From Sphingomonas sp. LM7 (GTDB lineage Bacteria; Pseudomonadota; Alphaproteobacteria; Sphingomonadales; Sphingomonadaceae), in the NCBI RefSeq assembly GCF_002002925.1, contig NZ_CP019511.1, positions 248,001 to 312,000 on the forward strand: 64,000 nucleotides of DNA, in the 5' to 3' direction. Every line of letters begins with the position of its first letter. Positions within the stretch are counted from its first letter, which is position 1. Position numbers and translations under genes: made by a program. The notes below the pieces were generated by a model that saw nothing but the letters and a program-made list of their open reading frames with translations, had not been told where the DNA came from and made no database searches. Shown in pieces: positions 45,045 to 55,307 of this stretch.

Positions 45045-46144
45045 TGCTTGTACGCCGCCAGCCGGCGCTCGGCGTCCCGGCGGACGTTCGCCCAGAACAG
45101 GCTGTAGTCGAAGACGTGATAGTTGTTGCCGGGCAGGACATACTGGCCGAAATCGGGCGGATCGTTGCCGATCGTCAGGAAGCCGCGGCCTTCGCAATGT
45201 GCGGGGACGCGGCCGGTGACCATCTGCGCCGACTGGAAATTCACGTCGGGGATCAGCGTGCCGAGATTGGCCAGCGCAGGCGCCGAATCGTCGGGCTTGC
45301 CGGAGATCGGGTTGGTGCAGACCATCGGCGTGCCGGCCCGCGGCTGGCCGGTGAAGCCGGTGGTGGCGTCGAACGTATCGACGATCAGCGCCGGATCGGC
45401 GGGTTCGGAAAAGCTTTGCCACGAAAGGATGCAGCCGGCCTGGTCGGGCGCGGTGCAGACGGGCAGGCCCATCTTCGGCAGATCGGCGGTGACCGAGACC
45501 GGCCAGCCGACGACATAGGCAGCGACGATGCGCTTCGCGATGGGCTTGCCCGCGACGCGATCGACGAGCAGGCGCGACAGATGCAGCGCGCCCTGGCTGT
45601 GTCCGGCGAGGAAGATCGGGCGGTCGCCGGCTTGCGCGACGAACGCGTCGAAGGCGGCAAGGACATCGCGATAGGCGAAGTCGAGCGCCTGCTGCGCGCT
45701 GGCCTTGCTGGTCAGGAACGCGCCGAAGGTCGCCTGGCGGTAGCGCGGCGCCCAGATCTCGCCGACCGAATTGAACGCGCTGGCCTGGCCGCGCAGGAAT
45801 AGCGCCGCGCGGGTGTTGGCATCTTCATTGTCGAGCGGGGCGTTCCAGCTGTGCGTATCGAGGAACGACGTCGGGTGGATGAAGAACACCGCGGCCCGGG
45901 GTTTCTCGGCCGCCTTGAAGCCCGCGGGTGTCCATAGCGCGGGGTTGCCCGGCTTGTCGGGCCGCGCGATCCACATGTCGGCGCGGGCATAGGCGGCGCG
46001 ATCGGGCGGCGGCAGCGCCACCACCTCGCCGCCAGGGACCATGAACTGGCGCATCAGCTGCACGCCATAGAAGCGATAGGCAAAGGCAGCGGCGAGCGCG
46101 AGCACGATCAGGACGGCGATCAGGTAGAGGAACTTCCGGGCCAA
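45041..46144 (-). CDS. DUF3089 domain protein (alpha/beta hydrolase)
   Basis: 367 residues from TTG 46144, which has GGAGAG upstream (GTG at 46150 is the alternative). N-terminal membrane anchor [22 protein letters not shown], then a DUF3089 hydrolase domain with nucleophile Ser in [33 protein letters not shown] and C-terminal catalytic His candidate in [12 protein letters not shown]. Likely an envelope esterase of unknown substrate. Coupled to ruvX. Confidence 0.87.
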   Translation of the reverse strand: MARKFLYLIAVLIVLALAAAFAYRFYGVQLMRQFMVPGGEVVALPPPDRAAYARADMWIARPDKPGNPALWTPAGFKAAEKPRAAVFFIHPTSFLDTHSWNAPLDNEDANTRAALFLRGQASAFNSVGEIWAPRYRQATFGAFLTSKASAQQALDFAYRDVLAAFDAFVAQAGDRPIFLAGHSQGALHLSRLLVDRVAGKPIAKRIVAAYVVGWPVSVTADLPKMGLPVCTAPDQAGCILSWQSFSEPADPALIVDTFDATTGFTGQPRAGTPMVCTNPISGKPDDSAPALANLGTLIPDVNFQSAQMVTGRVPAHCEGRGFLTIGNDPPDFGQYVLPGNNYHVFDYSLFWANVRRDAERRLAAYKQ

Positions 46145-46284
46145 GCGCACTCTCCGTTGTGCGATACAGCATAAGCCGGCGGCGATGCTATCGCCTTCCC
46201 GTGGCGCACGCTTGTAGCGGATGCAACTGCGTTGACGCCGGAGGTTGGTGCGGAGATGCTGCCGTCCGACAATCAGGGGGAAGC

Positions 46285-48045
46285 ATGGATACTTCGCAGG
46301 ACGCCGCGCCGCGGGACGCCGCACGGGAAACGCCGGATTGGCTGGCGCGCCCGCTGATCCTCGGCGCGATCGGGCTCGCGGCGGGGCTGCTGGTGCATCT
46401 CATCCTCGGCAATGGCTATGGCGGCAATCTTTCGACGCTGGAGGCCGCGGCGCTGACCGGAATCACGCTGGCGGCGGGGCTGATCGGCTTCACGCTGGAG
46501 CGGCGGCTGTGGTGGGCATCGCTGATCTTCTCGCTGGTGCTCGCGCTGGTCGGCGCGCTCGTCGTCGCGTGGAACGGCTCGCCGGAGGATTGGAGCGTCG
46601 GCGAAGGCTGGCGGACGGTGAGCCTGTTGCTCGCGGTGGCGATCGCGGCGCCCTTGTTCCAGGCCGCGCGCGACGAGGGTGCGCGGCGCTTCCCGTACGA
46701 ATCGGTGCACGACCATGCCTGGACCAATGTCGTGCTGTGGGTGGCATGCTGGGTGTTCGTGGCGATCGTCTTCGCGCTGGCCTGGCTGCTCGCCATGCTG
46801 TTCGACCTGATCAAGCTCGATTTCCTCAAGGAGCTGCTCGAGAAGAACTGGTTCTGGCGCGCGCTGATCGGGCTCGCCTTCGGCGCGGCTTTGGGGCTGC
46901 TGCGCGAGCATGACGGGGTGGTGAGGCTGCTCCAGCGCGTGGTGGCGATGGTGCTGGCAGTGCTCGCGCCGGTGCTCGCAGTCGGGTTGGTGCTGTTCGT
47001 GCTGGCGCTGCCTTTTACCGGGCTGAATGCGCTGTGGGACGCGACCAAATCGACTACGCCGATCCTGCTGTGCTGCGTGGTCGGCGCGCTGATCCTCGCC
47101 AACGCCGTGATCGGCAATGCGCCGGGGCAGGAGCGGCGCTTCCCGCTGCTGCGCTATGGCGCGATGGGGCTGGCGGCGGTGATGCTGCCGCTGGCGGTGC
47201 TTGCCACGATCGCGATCTCGCTGCGCACCGGCCAATATGGCTTCACCCCCGAACGGCTCTGGGCGATCGTGTTCGTCGCGCTCGCCTGCCTGTGGGGCGC
47301 GGCTTATCTGGTGGCATTGGTACGCGGACGGCGCGATTGGGCGGCGCGGGTGCGTCCGATGAACCTCGCGCTGGCGTTCACGGTGTGCGGCGTCGCGCTG
47401 GTGCTCGCGACGCCGGTGGTGAGCTTCAACGCGATCTCGACGCGCGATCAGGTTTCGCGACTCGAATCGGGCAAGGTGACCCCCGAGCAGTTCGACTGGC
47501 GCGCGCTGGCATTCGATTTCGGCGCGCCTGGTCGCGCAGCGCTCAAGAAGCTGCAGGGTTCGGCAAATGCGGTTGTTCGGGCAAAGGCGACCGAAGTGGC
47601 GAAGGCCAAGGGGCGGTGGGACGTCGAGCAAGGCGATCAGCTCGACAAGAGCCGGCGCGAAGTCGCGGCAAACGTCCGCATGCTGCCGCAGGGTACCGTG
47701 ATGCCGGAAGGGCTCCGCGACGCGATCGCGCGGCAGGGCATGTGCAGCTACAAGGCGCGCTGCAGCCTGTTGATGCGCGACTCGCATGAGGCATTCCTGC
47801 TCCAGGAAAGCTGCTATCCGAAGCCCGAGGCGGGAGAGGCATCGAGCCGTTTCTATACCTGCGGCGATGCGTCGCGCTTCGTGCTGGTCGGCGCCGAGTG
47901 GAAGCCGTCACATGCGCTGGAACGCAAGCCCGTCGATACGGGCGCGCTCCACACCGGCTATGCGGCCGGCGCAATCGAAGTTCGCACGCTTCCGCGGCGC
48001 CAGATCTTCGTCGGCGGGGTGCCGGTGGGCGAGCCGTTCGAATAG
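46285..48045 (+). CDS. DUF4153 multi-pass membrane protein
   Basis: 586 residues with about ten to twelve membrane segments in the first 400, e.g. LILGAIGLAAGLLVHLILG and VVAMVLAVLAPVLAVGLVLFV, and the family signature region GQYGFTPERLWAIVFVALACLWGAAYL. The C-terminal 180 residues are soluble (cytoplasmic or periplasmic), with paired cysteines (MCSYKARCSLLMRD, ESCYPKPE, FYTCGDAS) that suggest disulphides. Ribosome site GGGGGAAG. Function unknown. Confidence 0.88.
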   Translation: MDTSQDAAPRDAARETPDWLARPLILGAIGLAAGLLVHLILGNGYGGNLSTLEAAALTGITLAAGLIGFTLERRLWWASLIFSLVLALVGALVVAWNGSPEDWSVGEGWRTVSLLLAVAIAAPLFQAARDEGARRFPYESVHDHAWTNVVLWVACWVFVAIVFALAWLLAMLFDLIKLDFLKELLEKNWFWRALIGLAFGAALGLLREHDGVVRLLQRVVAMVLAVLAPVLAVGLVLFVLALPFTGLNALWDATKSTTPILLCCVVGALILANAVIGNAPGQERRFPLLRYGAMGLAAVMLPLAVLATIAISLRTGQYGFTPERLWAIVFVALACLWGAAYLVALVRGRRDWAARVRPMNLALAFTVCGVALVLATPVVSFNAISTRDQVSRLESGKVTPEQFDWRALAFDFGAPGRAALKKLQGSANAVVRAKATEVAKAKGRWDVEQGDQLDKSRREVAANVRMLPQGTVMPEGLRDAIARQGMCSYKARCSLLMRDSHEAFLLQESCYPKPEAGEASSRFYTCGDASRFVLVGAEWKPSHALERKPVDTGALHTGYAAGAIEVRTLPRRQIFVGGVPVGEPFE

Positions 48046-48087
48046 CAGCGCTTGAAGGGCAGGGGCGCGGATGCTAGCCGCGCCTTC

Positions 48088-48375
48088 ATGTCCGTAGACA
48101 CTGCAACCGTGAAGAAGGTGGCCAGCCTCGCCCGGATCGCAATCAGCGATGCCGATGCCGAGCGCCTTGCGCCAGAGCTCAACAACATCCTCGGCTGGAT
48201 CGAGCAATTGGGCGAGGTCGACACTGCGAATGTCGATCCGATGACTGCGGTCATCCCCAACACGCTGCGCCTGCGCGAGGACGTGGTCACCGAAGGCGGC
48301 CAGCGCGACGCCGTCCTCCAGAACGCGCCGCAGGGCGAGCACGGCTTCTTCACCGTGCCGAAGGTGGTCGAATGA
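48088..48375 (+). CDS. gatC: Asp-tRNA(Asn)/Glu-tRNA(Gln) amidotransferase subunit C
   Basis: 95-residue GatC, which clamps GatA and GatB. Start at 48088 ([21 protein letters not shown]). Family pattern [23 protein letters not shown] and [13 protein letters not shown]. Overlaps the gatA start by four bases (ATGA). Confidence 0.96.
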   Translation: MSVDTATVKKVASLARIAISDADAERLAPELNNILGWIEQLGEVDTANVDPMTAVIPNTLRLREDVVTEGGQRDAVLQNAPQGEHGFFTVPKVVE

Positions 48376-49871
48376 GCCCCCCCAATTCTTCGGACGTCAC
48401 CGATCTCGGCATCGCGCAGCTGCGCGACGGCATCCGGCTGGGCACGTTCTCGGCGCGCGAAGTGGCCGATGCGTTCGTCGTCAAGGTGAGCAAGGCGAAG
48501 GCGCTCAACGCGTTCATCGTCGAGACCCCCGACCACGCCATCGCCGCGGCCAAGGAAGCCGATGCCGCACGCGCGGCGGGCGAGACGCTCAAGCCGCTGG
48601 CCGGCGTGCCGATCGGCATGAAGGACCTGTTCGCCACCAAGGGCGTCCAGACCACCGCGGCGAGCCACATCCTAGAAGGCTTCAAGCCCGTCTATGAATC
48701 GACGGTTTCCGGCCGGCTGTGGGGCGCCGGCGCGGGCATGCTCGGCAAGCTCAACCTCGATCAGTTCGCGATGGGCTCGTCGAACGAGACCAGCTATTTC
48801 GGCAACGTGATCTCGCCGTGGCGGCGCGGCGGCGGCGACAACGCTCCGCTCGCGCCCGGCGGCTCGTCGGGCGGCAGCTCGGCGGCGATCGCGGCGCGGC
48901 TGGTGCCCGGTGCCACCGGCACCGACACCGGCGGCTCGATCCGCCAGCCCGCGGCGTTCACCGGCATCTCGGGCATCAAGCCGACCTATGGCCGCTGCTC
49001 GCGCTGGGGCGTGGTCGCCTTCGCCTCGTCGCTCGACCAGGCTGGGCCGATGGCACGCTCTGTCCAGGACTGCGCGATCCTGCTCGAGAACATGGCCGGC
49101 TTCGATCCCAAGGATTCGACTTCGCTCGATCTGCCGGTGCCCAAATGGGAGGACAATCTCTCCGGTAGCCTCCACGGCAAGAAGATCGGCATTCCCAAGG
49201 AATATCGTGTCGACGGCATGCCCGCCGAGATCGAGGCGCTGTGGCAGCAGGGCATCGACTGGCTCAAGGATGCCGGCGCCGAGATCGTCGAAGTGTCGCT
49301 TCCGCACACCAAATACGCGCTGCCGGCCTATTACATCATCGCGCCGGCCGAAGCCTCGTCCAACCTCGCGCGCTATGACGGCGTGCGGTACGGGCTGCGC
49401 GAGCTGGCCGAGGGCCAGAACCTCCAGGACATGTATGCCGCCACCCGCGCCGCCGGCTTCGGCGACGAGGTCAAGCGCCGCATCCTGATCGGGACATACG
49501 TGCTCTCGGCGGGCTTCTACGACGCCTATTATACTCAGGCGCAGAAGGTCCGGACCTTGATCGCGCGCGATTTCGAGAATGCCTGGGCCTATTGCGACCT
49601 GCTGCTGACCCCGACCGCGCCGAGCGCAGCGTTTGCGCTGGGCGAGAAGTCGGCCGATCCGCTGGCGATGTATCTCAACGACGTGTTCACCGTGCCGAGC
49701 TCGCTTGCGGGCCTGCCGGCGATGTCGGTGCCGGGCGGGCTCGACAAGGGCGGGCTGCCGCTGGGTCTCCAGATCATCGGCAAGCCGCTCGACGAGCAGG
49801 GCGTGCTCAACGCCGGGCTGGCGATCGAGCAGCGCGCCGGGTTTACGGCACGGCCGGAGAGCTGGTGGTAA
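48372..49871 (+). CDS. gatA: Asp-tRNA(Asn)/Glu-tRNA(Gln) amidotransferase subunit A
   Basis: 499-residue amidase-signature subunit that frees ammonia from glutamine. Catalytic triad Lys84 (GMKDLF), cis-Ser165 (GGSSGGSS) and nucleophile Ser189 ([10 protein letters not shown]), with the usual 24-residue spacing between the serines. In the gatC-gatA-small gene-gatB run. Indicates that this organism makes Gln-tRNA and/or Asn-tRNA indirectly. Confidence 0.97.
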   Translation: MSPPNSSDVTDLGIAQLRDGIRLGTFSAREVADAFVVKVSKAKALNAFIVETPDHAIAAAKEADAARAAGETLKPLAGVPIGMKDLFATKGVQTTAASHILEGFKPVYESTVSGRLWGAGAGMLGKLNLDQFAMGSSNETSYFGNVISPWRRGGGDNAPLAPGGSSGGSSAAIAARLVPGATGTDTGGSIRQPAAFTGISGIKPTYGRCSRWGVVAFASSLDQAGPMARSVQDCAILLENMAGFDPKDSTSLDLPVPKWEDNLSGSLHGKKIGIPKEYRVDGMPAEIEALWQQGIDWLKDAGAEIVEVSLPHTKYALPAYYIIAPAEASSNLARYDGVRYGLRELAEGQNLQDMYAATRAAGFGDEVKRRILIGTYVLSAGFYDAYYTQAQKVRTLIARDFENAWAYCDLLLTPTAPSAAFALGEKSADPLAMYLNDVFTVPSSLAGLPAMSVPGGLDKGGLPLGLQIIGKPLDEQGVLNAGLAIEQRAGFTARPESWW

Positions 49872-49872
49872 T

Positions 49873-50025
49873 ATGGGGTTGCTGATCGAGTTCGTGGTGA
49901 GCGCGATCGGCGAATTCTTCGGCTGGCTCTGCTATGATCTCTGGAAGGAGCGTAGCAAAAGAAAGTCAGCCAGGGCGCGGAAGAAAACGCGCGCAAAGCG
50001 AAACGGACTGATTGACTATGGCTGA
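49873..50025 (+). CDS. 50-residue protein between gatA and gatB
   Basis: ATG at 49873, one base after the gatA stop, overlapping the gatB start by eight bases. A hydrophobic N-terminal half ([19 protein letters not shown]) and a strongly basic C-terminal half ([14 protein letters not shown]), so perhaps a single-pass or peripheral membrane microprotein, or an RNA-binding tail. No clear ribosome site, but translational coupling from gatA is likely. Could be a chance frame; the tight placement favours a real gene. Confidence 0.6.
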   Translation: MGLLIEFVVSAIGEFFGWLCYDLWKERSKRKSARARKKTRAKRNGLIDYG

Positions 50026-51523
50026 GACAAGCTACCGCATCCAGGGTGACACCGGCGAATGGGAGGTCGTTATCGGCCTCGAAGTCCATGCCCAGGTCAC
50101 CTCCAACGCCAAGCTGTTCTCCGGCGCCGCGACCGAATTCGGCGCCGAGCCCAACAGCCAGGTGTCGCTGATCGACGCGGCGATGCCGGGCATGCTGCCG
50201 ACGCTCAACAAGGAGTGCGTTCGCCAGGCAGTGCGCACCGGCATGGCGATCGGCGCGGTGATCAACAAATATTCGCGGTTCGACCGGAAGAATTACTTCT
50301 ACGCCGATCTTCCGCAGGGCTATCAGATCAGCCAGCTCTTCCACCCGATCGTCGGCGAGGGGCAGATCGAAGTCAGCCTCGACGAGAAGGATCCCGAGGC
50401 GTTCACCAAGACGATCGGGATCGAGCGCATCCATATCGAGCAGGACGCCGGCAAGCTGATGCACGACCAGCATCCGACGCGTTCGTACGTCGATCTCAAT
50501 CGCGCCGGCGTCGCGCTGATGGAGATCGTGTCCAAGCCCGACATGCGCTCGCCTGCAGAGGCTGGCGCGTACCTTGCCAAGCTGCGCTCGATCCTGCGCT
50601 ATGTCGGGTCGTGCGACGGCAATATGGACCAGGGCTCGATGCGCGCCGACGTCAACGTCTCGGTGCGCAAGCCCGGTGAGGAATTCGGCACGCGCACCGA
50701 GACCAAGAACGTCAACTCGGTCCGCTTCGTCATGCAGACGGTGGAGATCGAGGCGCGGCGCCAGGTCGAAGTGCTCGAGAGCGGCGGCAAGATCGTCCAG
50801 GAAACCCGGCTGTTCGATCCCGATCGCGGCGAGACGCGCTCGATGCGCTCGAAGGAAGACGCGCACGATTACCGCTACTTCCCCGATCCCGATCTGCTCC
50901 CGCTCGAACTCGACGACGCGTTCCTCGACGCGTGCCGGGCGAGCCTGCCCGAGCTGCCCGACGCCAAGCGCCGCCGCTATGAGAGCGAGCTGGGGCTGAC
51001 CGCGTACAACGCCGCGGTGCTCACTGCCGATGCCGATGCTGCGCGCTGGTTCGAGGCGCTGGTCGCCGAGAGTGCGCGCGTCCAGAAGAAGGGCGAGCAG
51101 GAAGTCGCGCGCGCCGCGGCCAACTGGCTGATCTCGGACCTGTTCGGTGCGCTGAACCGGCTCGGCAAGGATCTGGACACCAGCCCGGTCAGCCCGGAGC
51201 AGGGCGCCGAGCTGCTCGCGCTCGCCGCCGACGGCACGCTATCGGGGCCGCTCGCCAAGCAGGTGTTCGAGATCATGCTGGAGACCGGCGACCCGGCGGG
51301 CAAGATCGTCGAGGAGCGCGGGCTCAAGCAGACTAGCGACACCGGCGCGATCGAGGCAGTGATCGCCGAGGTGCTGGCGAAGAACCCCGGCCAGCTCGAG
51401 CAATATCGCGGCGGCAAGGAAGCGCTGTTCGGCTTCTTCGTTGGCCAGACGATGAAGGCGATGGCGGGCAAGGCCAACCCCGCGGTGGTCAACGAGCTGC
51501 TCAGGAAGGCGCTGGCGGGCTGA
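50018..51523 (+). CDS. gatB: Asp-tRNA(Asn)/Glu-tRNA(Gln) amidotransferase subunit B
   Basis: 501 residues. GatB activates the mischarged tRNA by phosphorylation. Conserved start [28 protein letters not shown], the kinase-like core EDAGKLMHD, and the C-terminal helical YqeY/GatB tail ([44 protein letters not shown]). ATG at 50018 preferred over TTG 50012. Confidence 0.97.
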   Translation: MAETSYRIQGDTGEWEVVIGLEVHAQVTSNAKLFSGAATEFGAEPNSQVSLIDAAMPGMLPTLNKECVRQAVRTGMAIGAVINKYSRFDRKNYFYADLPQGYQISQLFHPIVGEGQIEVSLDEKDPEAFTKTIGIERIHIEQDAGKLMHDQHPTRSYVDLNRAGVALMEIVSKPDMRSPAEAGAYLAKLRSILRYVGSCDGNMDQGSMRADVNVSVRKPGEEFGTRTETKNVNSVRFVMQTVEIEARRQVEVLESGGKIVQETRLFDPDRGETRSMRSKEDAHDYRYFPDPDLLPLELDDAFLDACRASLPELPDAKRRRYESELGLTAYNAAVLTADADAARWFEALVAESARVQKKGEQEVARAAANWLISDLFGALNRLGKDLDTSPVSPEQGAELLALAADGTLSGPLAKQVFEIMLETGDPAGKIVEERGLKQTSDTGAIEAVIAEVLAKNPGQLEQYRGGKEALFGFFVGQTMKAMAGKANPAVVNELLRKALAG

Positions 51524-51546
51524 GGGCGATACGTCTGGAGGGTTGA

Positions 51547-52155
51547 ATGGTTCGGCGGCTCTTACTGGCTCTTGCGCTCCTGCTGCCCGTTGCGGCGCTC
51601 GCCCAGAGCGCACCGACGCCGCCTGCCAATCCGCGCGTCGCGTTCGAGACTGCCGCCGGCCGCTTCGTCGTCGAAGTCTATGCCGACAAGGCGCCGGTCA
51701 GCGCGAAGAACTTCCTGCGCTATGTCGACTCGAAGCGGCTCGACGGGATCGTCTTCTACCGCACGGTCAAGGTCGCCGATCGCTTCGGCTTCGTCCAGCT
51801 GGGCGTGCAGAATGCGCCGGCGAAGATGTACCCGCCGGTCAGGCACGAACCGACCAGCGCCACGGGCATCAAGCATCTCGACGGCACGCTCTCGATGCCG
51901 CGGCTGGCGCCCGGCACCGCGCGCGGCGAGTTCACGATCATGCTCGGCGACCAGCCGTCGTTCGATGCCGATCCCGCCAAGCCCGGCGACAATCTCGGCT
52001 ATGCCGCCTTCGCCCGCGTGATCGAGGGGATGGACGTCGTCCTCAAGGTCTTCGACGCGCCAGTGTCGCCGACCAAGACGCTGCAGGGCAGCTTCAAGGG
52101 CGAGATTCCGGAGACGCCGGTCAAGGTGCTGACGGTACGGCGGGTGGCGCCCTAG
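51547..52155 (+). CDS. Exported cyclophilin-type peptidyl-prolyl isomerase
   Basis: 202 residues with signal peptide MVRRLLLALALLLPVAALA, so periplasmic. Cyclophilin fold: VVEVYADKAPVSAKNFLRYVDSK, FYRTVKVADRFGFVQLG (catalytic Arg kept, but QGG is QLG and the strand is longer), TLSMPRLAPGTARGEFTIMLGD and GYAAFARVIEGMDVVLKV. Low activity or altered specificity is possible. Stops of this gene and of the convergent regulator share CTAG. Confidence 0.86.
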   Translation: MVRRLLLALALLLPVAALAQSAPTPPANPRVAFETAAGRFVVEVYADKAPVSAKNFLRYVDSKRLDGIVFYRTVKVADRFGFVQLGVQNAPAKMYPPVRHEPTSATGIKHLDGTLSMPRLAPGTARGEFTIMLGDQPSFDADPAKPGDNLGYAAFARVIEGMDVVLKVFDAPVSPTKTLQGSFKGEIPETPVKVLTVRRVAP

Positions 52156-52871
52156 CGCGGGCGCCGGACGAGGTAGAGATAGGCGGGGTCGAACTCGCCG
52201 ACGCGCTGGAGTTCGGCAAGGTCGCCGATCGTCACCTTGCCGCCGCGGAATTCGACCAGCCCGCGCTCGCGCAATTCCTTGAGCACGCGATTGACGTGGA
52301 CCGACGTGAGGCCGAGGCATTCGGCGAGATCGGTCTGGGTGATCGGCAGCGCGTATTCGCGCTCGGTGGATAGGCCGACGATGCCCAGACGCACCTGAAG
52401 CTCGCATAACAGGTGCGCGGTGCGTTCTAACGCACTGCGCCGGCCGAGCGAGACTTCCCATTCGCGGTGGATCGCCGCGTCGAGATTGGTCGCGAACCAC
52501 AGCATCCGCGTGAGGTGCGGATGCTGCTCGGTGATCGCCTGCAGCCTTGCGTGCGGCACCTGGACCACCTTGCACGGCGTCAGCGTCATGATGTTGTGGT
52601 CGAGATATTTGAGCGTGAAGCTGTGCAGGTCGGGGAAGTCGCCGGCGACGTGGAGCGCCGTGATCTGGCGCTGGCCGTCGCTCAGATCCTTGTAGCGGCA
52701 GATCAGCCCTTCGATCAGCAGGGTGGAGTTGCTGAGCTCCTGCCCCGCCGTGACGAAGGTCTGATCGGCGCCATAATGGATCACTTCGCCGATCGCTGCG
52801 CGCAGCGCGGCTTCCTCTTCGGCGCTGATCGTGTCGCGCACGCGCAGCTTCATCAGGTGCTTTTCGATCAT
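52152..52871 (-). CDS. Crp/Fnr family transcriptional regulator
   Basis: 239 residues from ATG 52871 (an upstream in-frame start at 52892 is possible). N-terminal cyclic-nucleotide-binding-like beta-barrel (QTFVTAGQELSNSTLLIEGLICRYKDL), long dimer helix, and C-terminal helix-turn-helix (ITQTDLAECLGLTSVHVNRVLKELRERGLVEF). No four-cysteine iron-sulphur cluster as in FNR. Sphingomonads carry many of these; target unknown. Confidence 0.92.
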   Translation of the reverse strand: MIEKHLMKLRVRDTISAEEEAALRAAIGEVIHYGADQTFVTAGQELSNSTLLIEGLICRYKDLSDGQRQITALHVAGDFPDLHSFTLKYLDHNIMTLTPCKVVQVPHARLQAITEQHPHLTRMLWFATNLDAAIHREWEVSLGRRSALERTAHLLCELQVRLGIVGLSTEREYALPITQTDLAECLGLTSVHVNRVLKELRERGLVEFRGGKVTIGDLAELQRVGEFDPAYLYLVRRPR

Positions 52872-52953
52872 GCGCCCCTCCCGGACGGCCATTCGTCCGG
52901 GATCATAGCGCAGGGCCGGACGGCAAAGCGATCACAATCGAACGATGCGGCGC

Positions 52954-53136
52954 CTATTGCTGGGCGCGATCCTGATTCTTGACCTCGCCCGCGGTCCCGG
53001 CGACGCCGTCGGGCACGCCGGTGGGTTCCAGCGGCGAGCTGTCGGCTCCGCCGCCGGCCCCATCGGCCTCGTCTGCGCGCGATTCCACTGCCTGCTCCAG
53101 ATCGGAGCGCGGATCCTTGTCGTTGGTATCGGCCAT
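52954..53136 (-). CDS. Small acidic disordered protein
   Basis: 60 residues; AGGAGA ribosome site before ATG 53136. Sequence is acidic and Gly/Ala/Pro-rich without a signal peptide (MADTNDKDPRSDLEQAVESRADEADGAG then SSPLEPTGVPDGV). Probably intrinsically disordered. Function unknown; comparable short proteins occur near stress genes in sphingomonads. Confidence 0.65.
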   Translation of the reverse strand: MADTNDKDPRSDLEQAVESRADEADGAGGGADSSPLEPTGVPDGVAGTAGEVKNQDRAQQ

Positions 53137-53166
53137 GTTTTTTCTCCTGTGTTGGTGAGCGCGGCG

Positions 53167-53352
53167 TCAGGCCACGGGCTGGCCCGGCGCGATGCCCGGA
53201 TCGGTGCCGGGCTGGAGATCGGGGACGTCGACATCGGGGCCGGGCGGCGCATATTCGGGGGGCGGTGTGGTCGGCTGGCCGGGCTGCGGCGTGCCAGGGG
53301 TCTCGGCAGGCGCGGGCTCGGGAGCGCCGGGGATCGGGGGTTCGACGGGCAT
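53167..53352 (-). CDS. Small proline-rich protein
   Basis: 61 residues, ATG 53352 with AGGAGA upstream. About a third proline (PVEPPIPGAPEPAPAETPG, PPPEYAPPGPDVDVP), probably extended and disordered. Second of two tandem short genes on this strand. Function unknown. Confidence 0.6.
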   Translation of the reverse strand: MPVEPPIPGAPEPAPAETPGTPQPGQPTTPPPEYAPPGPDVDVPDLQPGTDPGIAPGQPVA

Positions 53353-53461
53353 GGAAGTCTCTCCTTTTCGCATGCTCAACGCCGGGCGGCGCCAGGCGTT
53401 GCTTCGCGACTTGCTCCCGGCCCCACGACTGCTATAGAGCCCGCCGACCGGCGGTGCCCCT

Positions 53462-53546
53462 GCGGGCGTGGCGGAACTGGTAGACGCGCCAGATTTAGGT
53501 TCTGGTATCGAAAGGTGTGGGGGTTCGAGTCCCTTCGCCCGCACCA
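53462..53546 (+). tRNA. tRNA-Leu (UAG anticodon)
   Basis: 85 bases including encoded CCA. Acceptor stem GCGGGCG (53462-53468) pairs with CGCCCGC (53536-53542), discriminator A, CCA 53544-53546. D-arm with TGGCGGAACTGGTAGACGC, anticodon loop TTTAGGT (anticodon TAG), a long variable arm as expected for Leu, and GGTTCGAGTCC in the T arm. Reads CUA and, by wobble, other CUN codons. Confidence 0.97.
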
Positions 53547-53610
53547 GGCACCGTCGCTCTTTGATCAGCGTCCCGGCGCCGCGATCTCATTCTTTTTGGA
53601 AGCTGAACTG

Positions 53611-55296
53611 ATGCAGACTGTCGAGACGTTGAACGAGGGCCTCAAGCGCGCCTACACGCTCAAGATCACCGCCAAGGACATCGACAAGAAGGTCGATGCC
53701 GAAGTGAAGCGGGTCGCCCCGCAGGTCCGCATGCCCGGCTTCCGCCCCGGCAAGGTTCCCGCCAACCTCGTGCGCAAGATGCACGGCGAGGCGATTGCGC
53801 AGGACGCGCTCAACAATTCGATCCAGGAAGGCGTGCAGAAGCTGCTCGTCGACCACAAGCTGCGTCCCGCGATGCAGCCGTCGGTGAGCCTCGAGGGCGA
53901 CTATGCCCCCGGCGGCGATGCCGAGATCAAGATCGAGCTCGAAGTGCTCCCCGACGTGCCGACGCCGTCGATCGAGGGCCTCAAGCTCGAGCGCCTGACC
54001 GTTCCGGCCGACGACGCCGCGATCGACGAGCAGCTCACCCAGCTCGCCAGCAACCAGAAGGGCTGGGACGATGCCCCGGCCAAGCACAAGGCAGCGACCG
54101 GTGACCAGGTGACGATGGACTTCGTCGGCAAGACTGCCGATGGCGTCGCCTTCGAGGGCGGCACCGGCGAGGGCATGGCAGTCGAGATCGGCTCGGGCCG
54201 CCTGATCCCGGGCTTCGAGGACCAGCTGGTCGGCGTGAAGACCGGCGACGAGAAGACGATCAACGTCACCTTCCCGGAGGATTACGGCTCGAAGGATCTC
54301 GCCGGCAAGCCCGCGACCTTCGACCTCAAGATCACTGCAGTGAAGACGTCGGGCGAGACCAAGATCGACGACGATTTCGCCAAGGCGCTCGGCCTGCAGG
54401 ATCTCGAGCAGCTCAAGGGACTGCTCAAGGGCCAGATCGAGCAGCAGCTCAATGGCCTGACCCGCACCTATATGAAGCGCAAGCTGCTCGACCAGCTCGC
54501 CGCGGGCCATGATTTCCCGGTGCCGCCGTCGATGGTCGACGCCGAGTTCCAGCAGATCTGGCACCAGCTCGTCCACGAGACCGAGCATGAGGCCGATCCG
54601 GCCGCCGCGCTCGCCGAGCTCGAGTCGGAGCGCGACGATTACTTCAAGATCGCCGAGCGCCGCGTGCGCCTCGGCCTGCTCCTCTCCGAGATCGGCACCG
54701 CCAACGGCGTCGAAGTCTCGCAGCAGGAAATGAGCCGCCTGATCGCGCAGGCCGCGCAGCAATACGGTCCCGAGGATCGCCAGCGTTTCATGCAATATGT
54801 CCAGCAGGAGCCGATGGCGGCCGCCCAGCTGCGCGCGCCGCTGTTCGAGGACAAGGTCGTCGACTATCTGTTCGACAAGGCCGAGATCAGCGACCGCGAA
54901 GTGACTCGCGAAGAGCTCGAAGCCGCGATCGAGAGCGACGAGGGCTTCGACACCGGCACGCATCATCACGATCACGACAACCACAAGCCCAAGGCCAAGA
55001 GGACTGCCGCCAAGAAGCCGGCTGCCGACGAGGCTGACGCCAAGCCCGCGAAGAAGGCCAAGGCCGAGCCCAAGGCTGAGGAAGCCGCGGCCGAAGAGCC
55101 CGCCAAGAAGGCCGCCAAGCCCAAGAAGGTCGAAGCCGCCGATATCGAGCCCGCAGCCCCCGGCGACGAACTCGTCGAGGCCGAGCCGGTGAAGAAGGCC
55201 GCGACCAAGAAGGCGCCTGCAGCCAAGGCCGAAGCAGCGGAAGAGGCTGCGGCCAAGCCCGCCAAGAAGGCGCCGGCGAAGAAGAAGGAAGGCTGA
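53611..55296 (+). CDS. tig: Trigger factor with a long Lys/Ala-rich C-terminal tail
   Basis: Ribosome-bound chaperone and peptidyl-prolyl isomerase, 561 residues against about 432 in E. coli. Ribosome-binding signature MPGFRPGKVPANLVRKM (about 41-57), FKBP-like domain about 150-245 (TGDQVTMDFVGKTADG), chaperone C-domain to about 440. From residue 451 there is a His-rich hinge (THHHDHDNH) and then a roughly 105-residue low-complexity Lys/Ala/Pro/Glu tail resembling histone H1. The extension is unusual in length and composition. Downstream genes interrupt the common tig-clpP-clpX order. Confidence 0.96.
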   Translation: MQTVETLNEGLKRAYTLKITAKDIDKKVDAEVKRVAPQVRMPGFRPGKVPANLVRKMHGEAIAQDALNNSIQEGVQKLLVDHKLRPAMQPSVSLEGDYAPGGDAEIKIELEVLPDVPTPSIEGLKLERLTVPADDAAIDEQLTQLASNQKGWDDAPAKHKAATGDQVTMDFVGKTADGVAFEGGTGEGMAVEIGSGRLIPGFEDQLVGVKTGDEKTINVTFPEDYGSKDLAGKPATFDLKITAVKTSGETKIDDDFAKALGLQDLEQLKGLLKGQIEQQLNGLTRTYMKRKLLDQLAAGHDFPVPPSMVDAEFQQIWHQLVHETEHEADPAAALAELESERDDYFKIAERRVRLGLLLSEIGTANGVEVSQQEMSRLIAQAAQQYGPEDRQRFMQYVQQEPMAAAQLRAPLFEDKVVDYLFDKAEISDREVTREELEAAIESDEGFDTGTHHHDHDNHKPKAKRTAAKKPAADEADAKPAKKAKAEPKAEEAAAEEPAKKAAKPKKVEAADIEPAAPGDELVEAEPVKKAATKKAPAAKAEAAEEAAAKPAKKAPAKKKEG

Positions 55297-55307
55297 TCTG
55301 GCCATCA

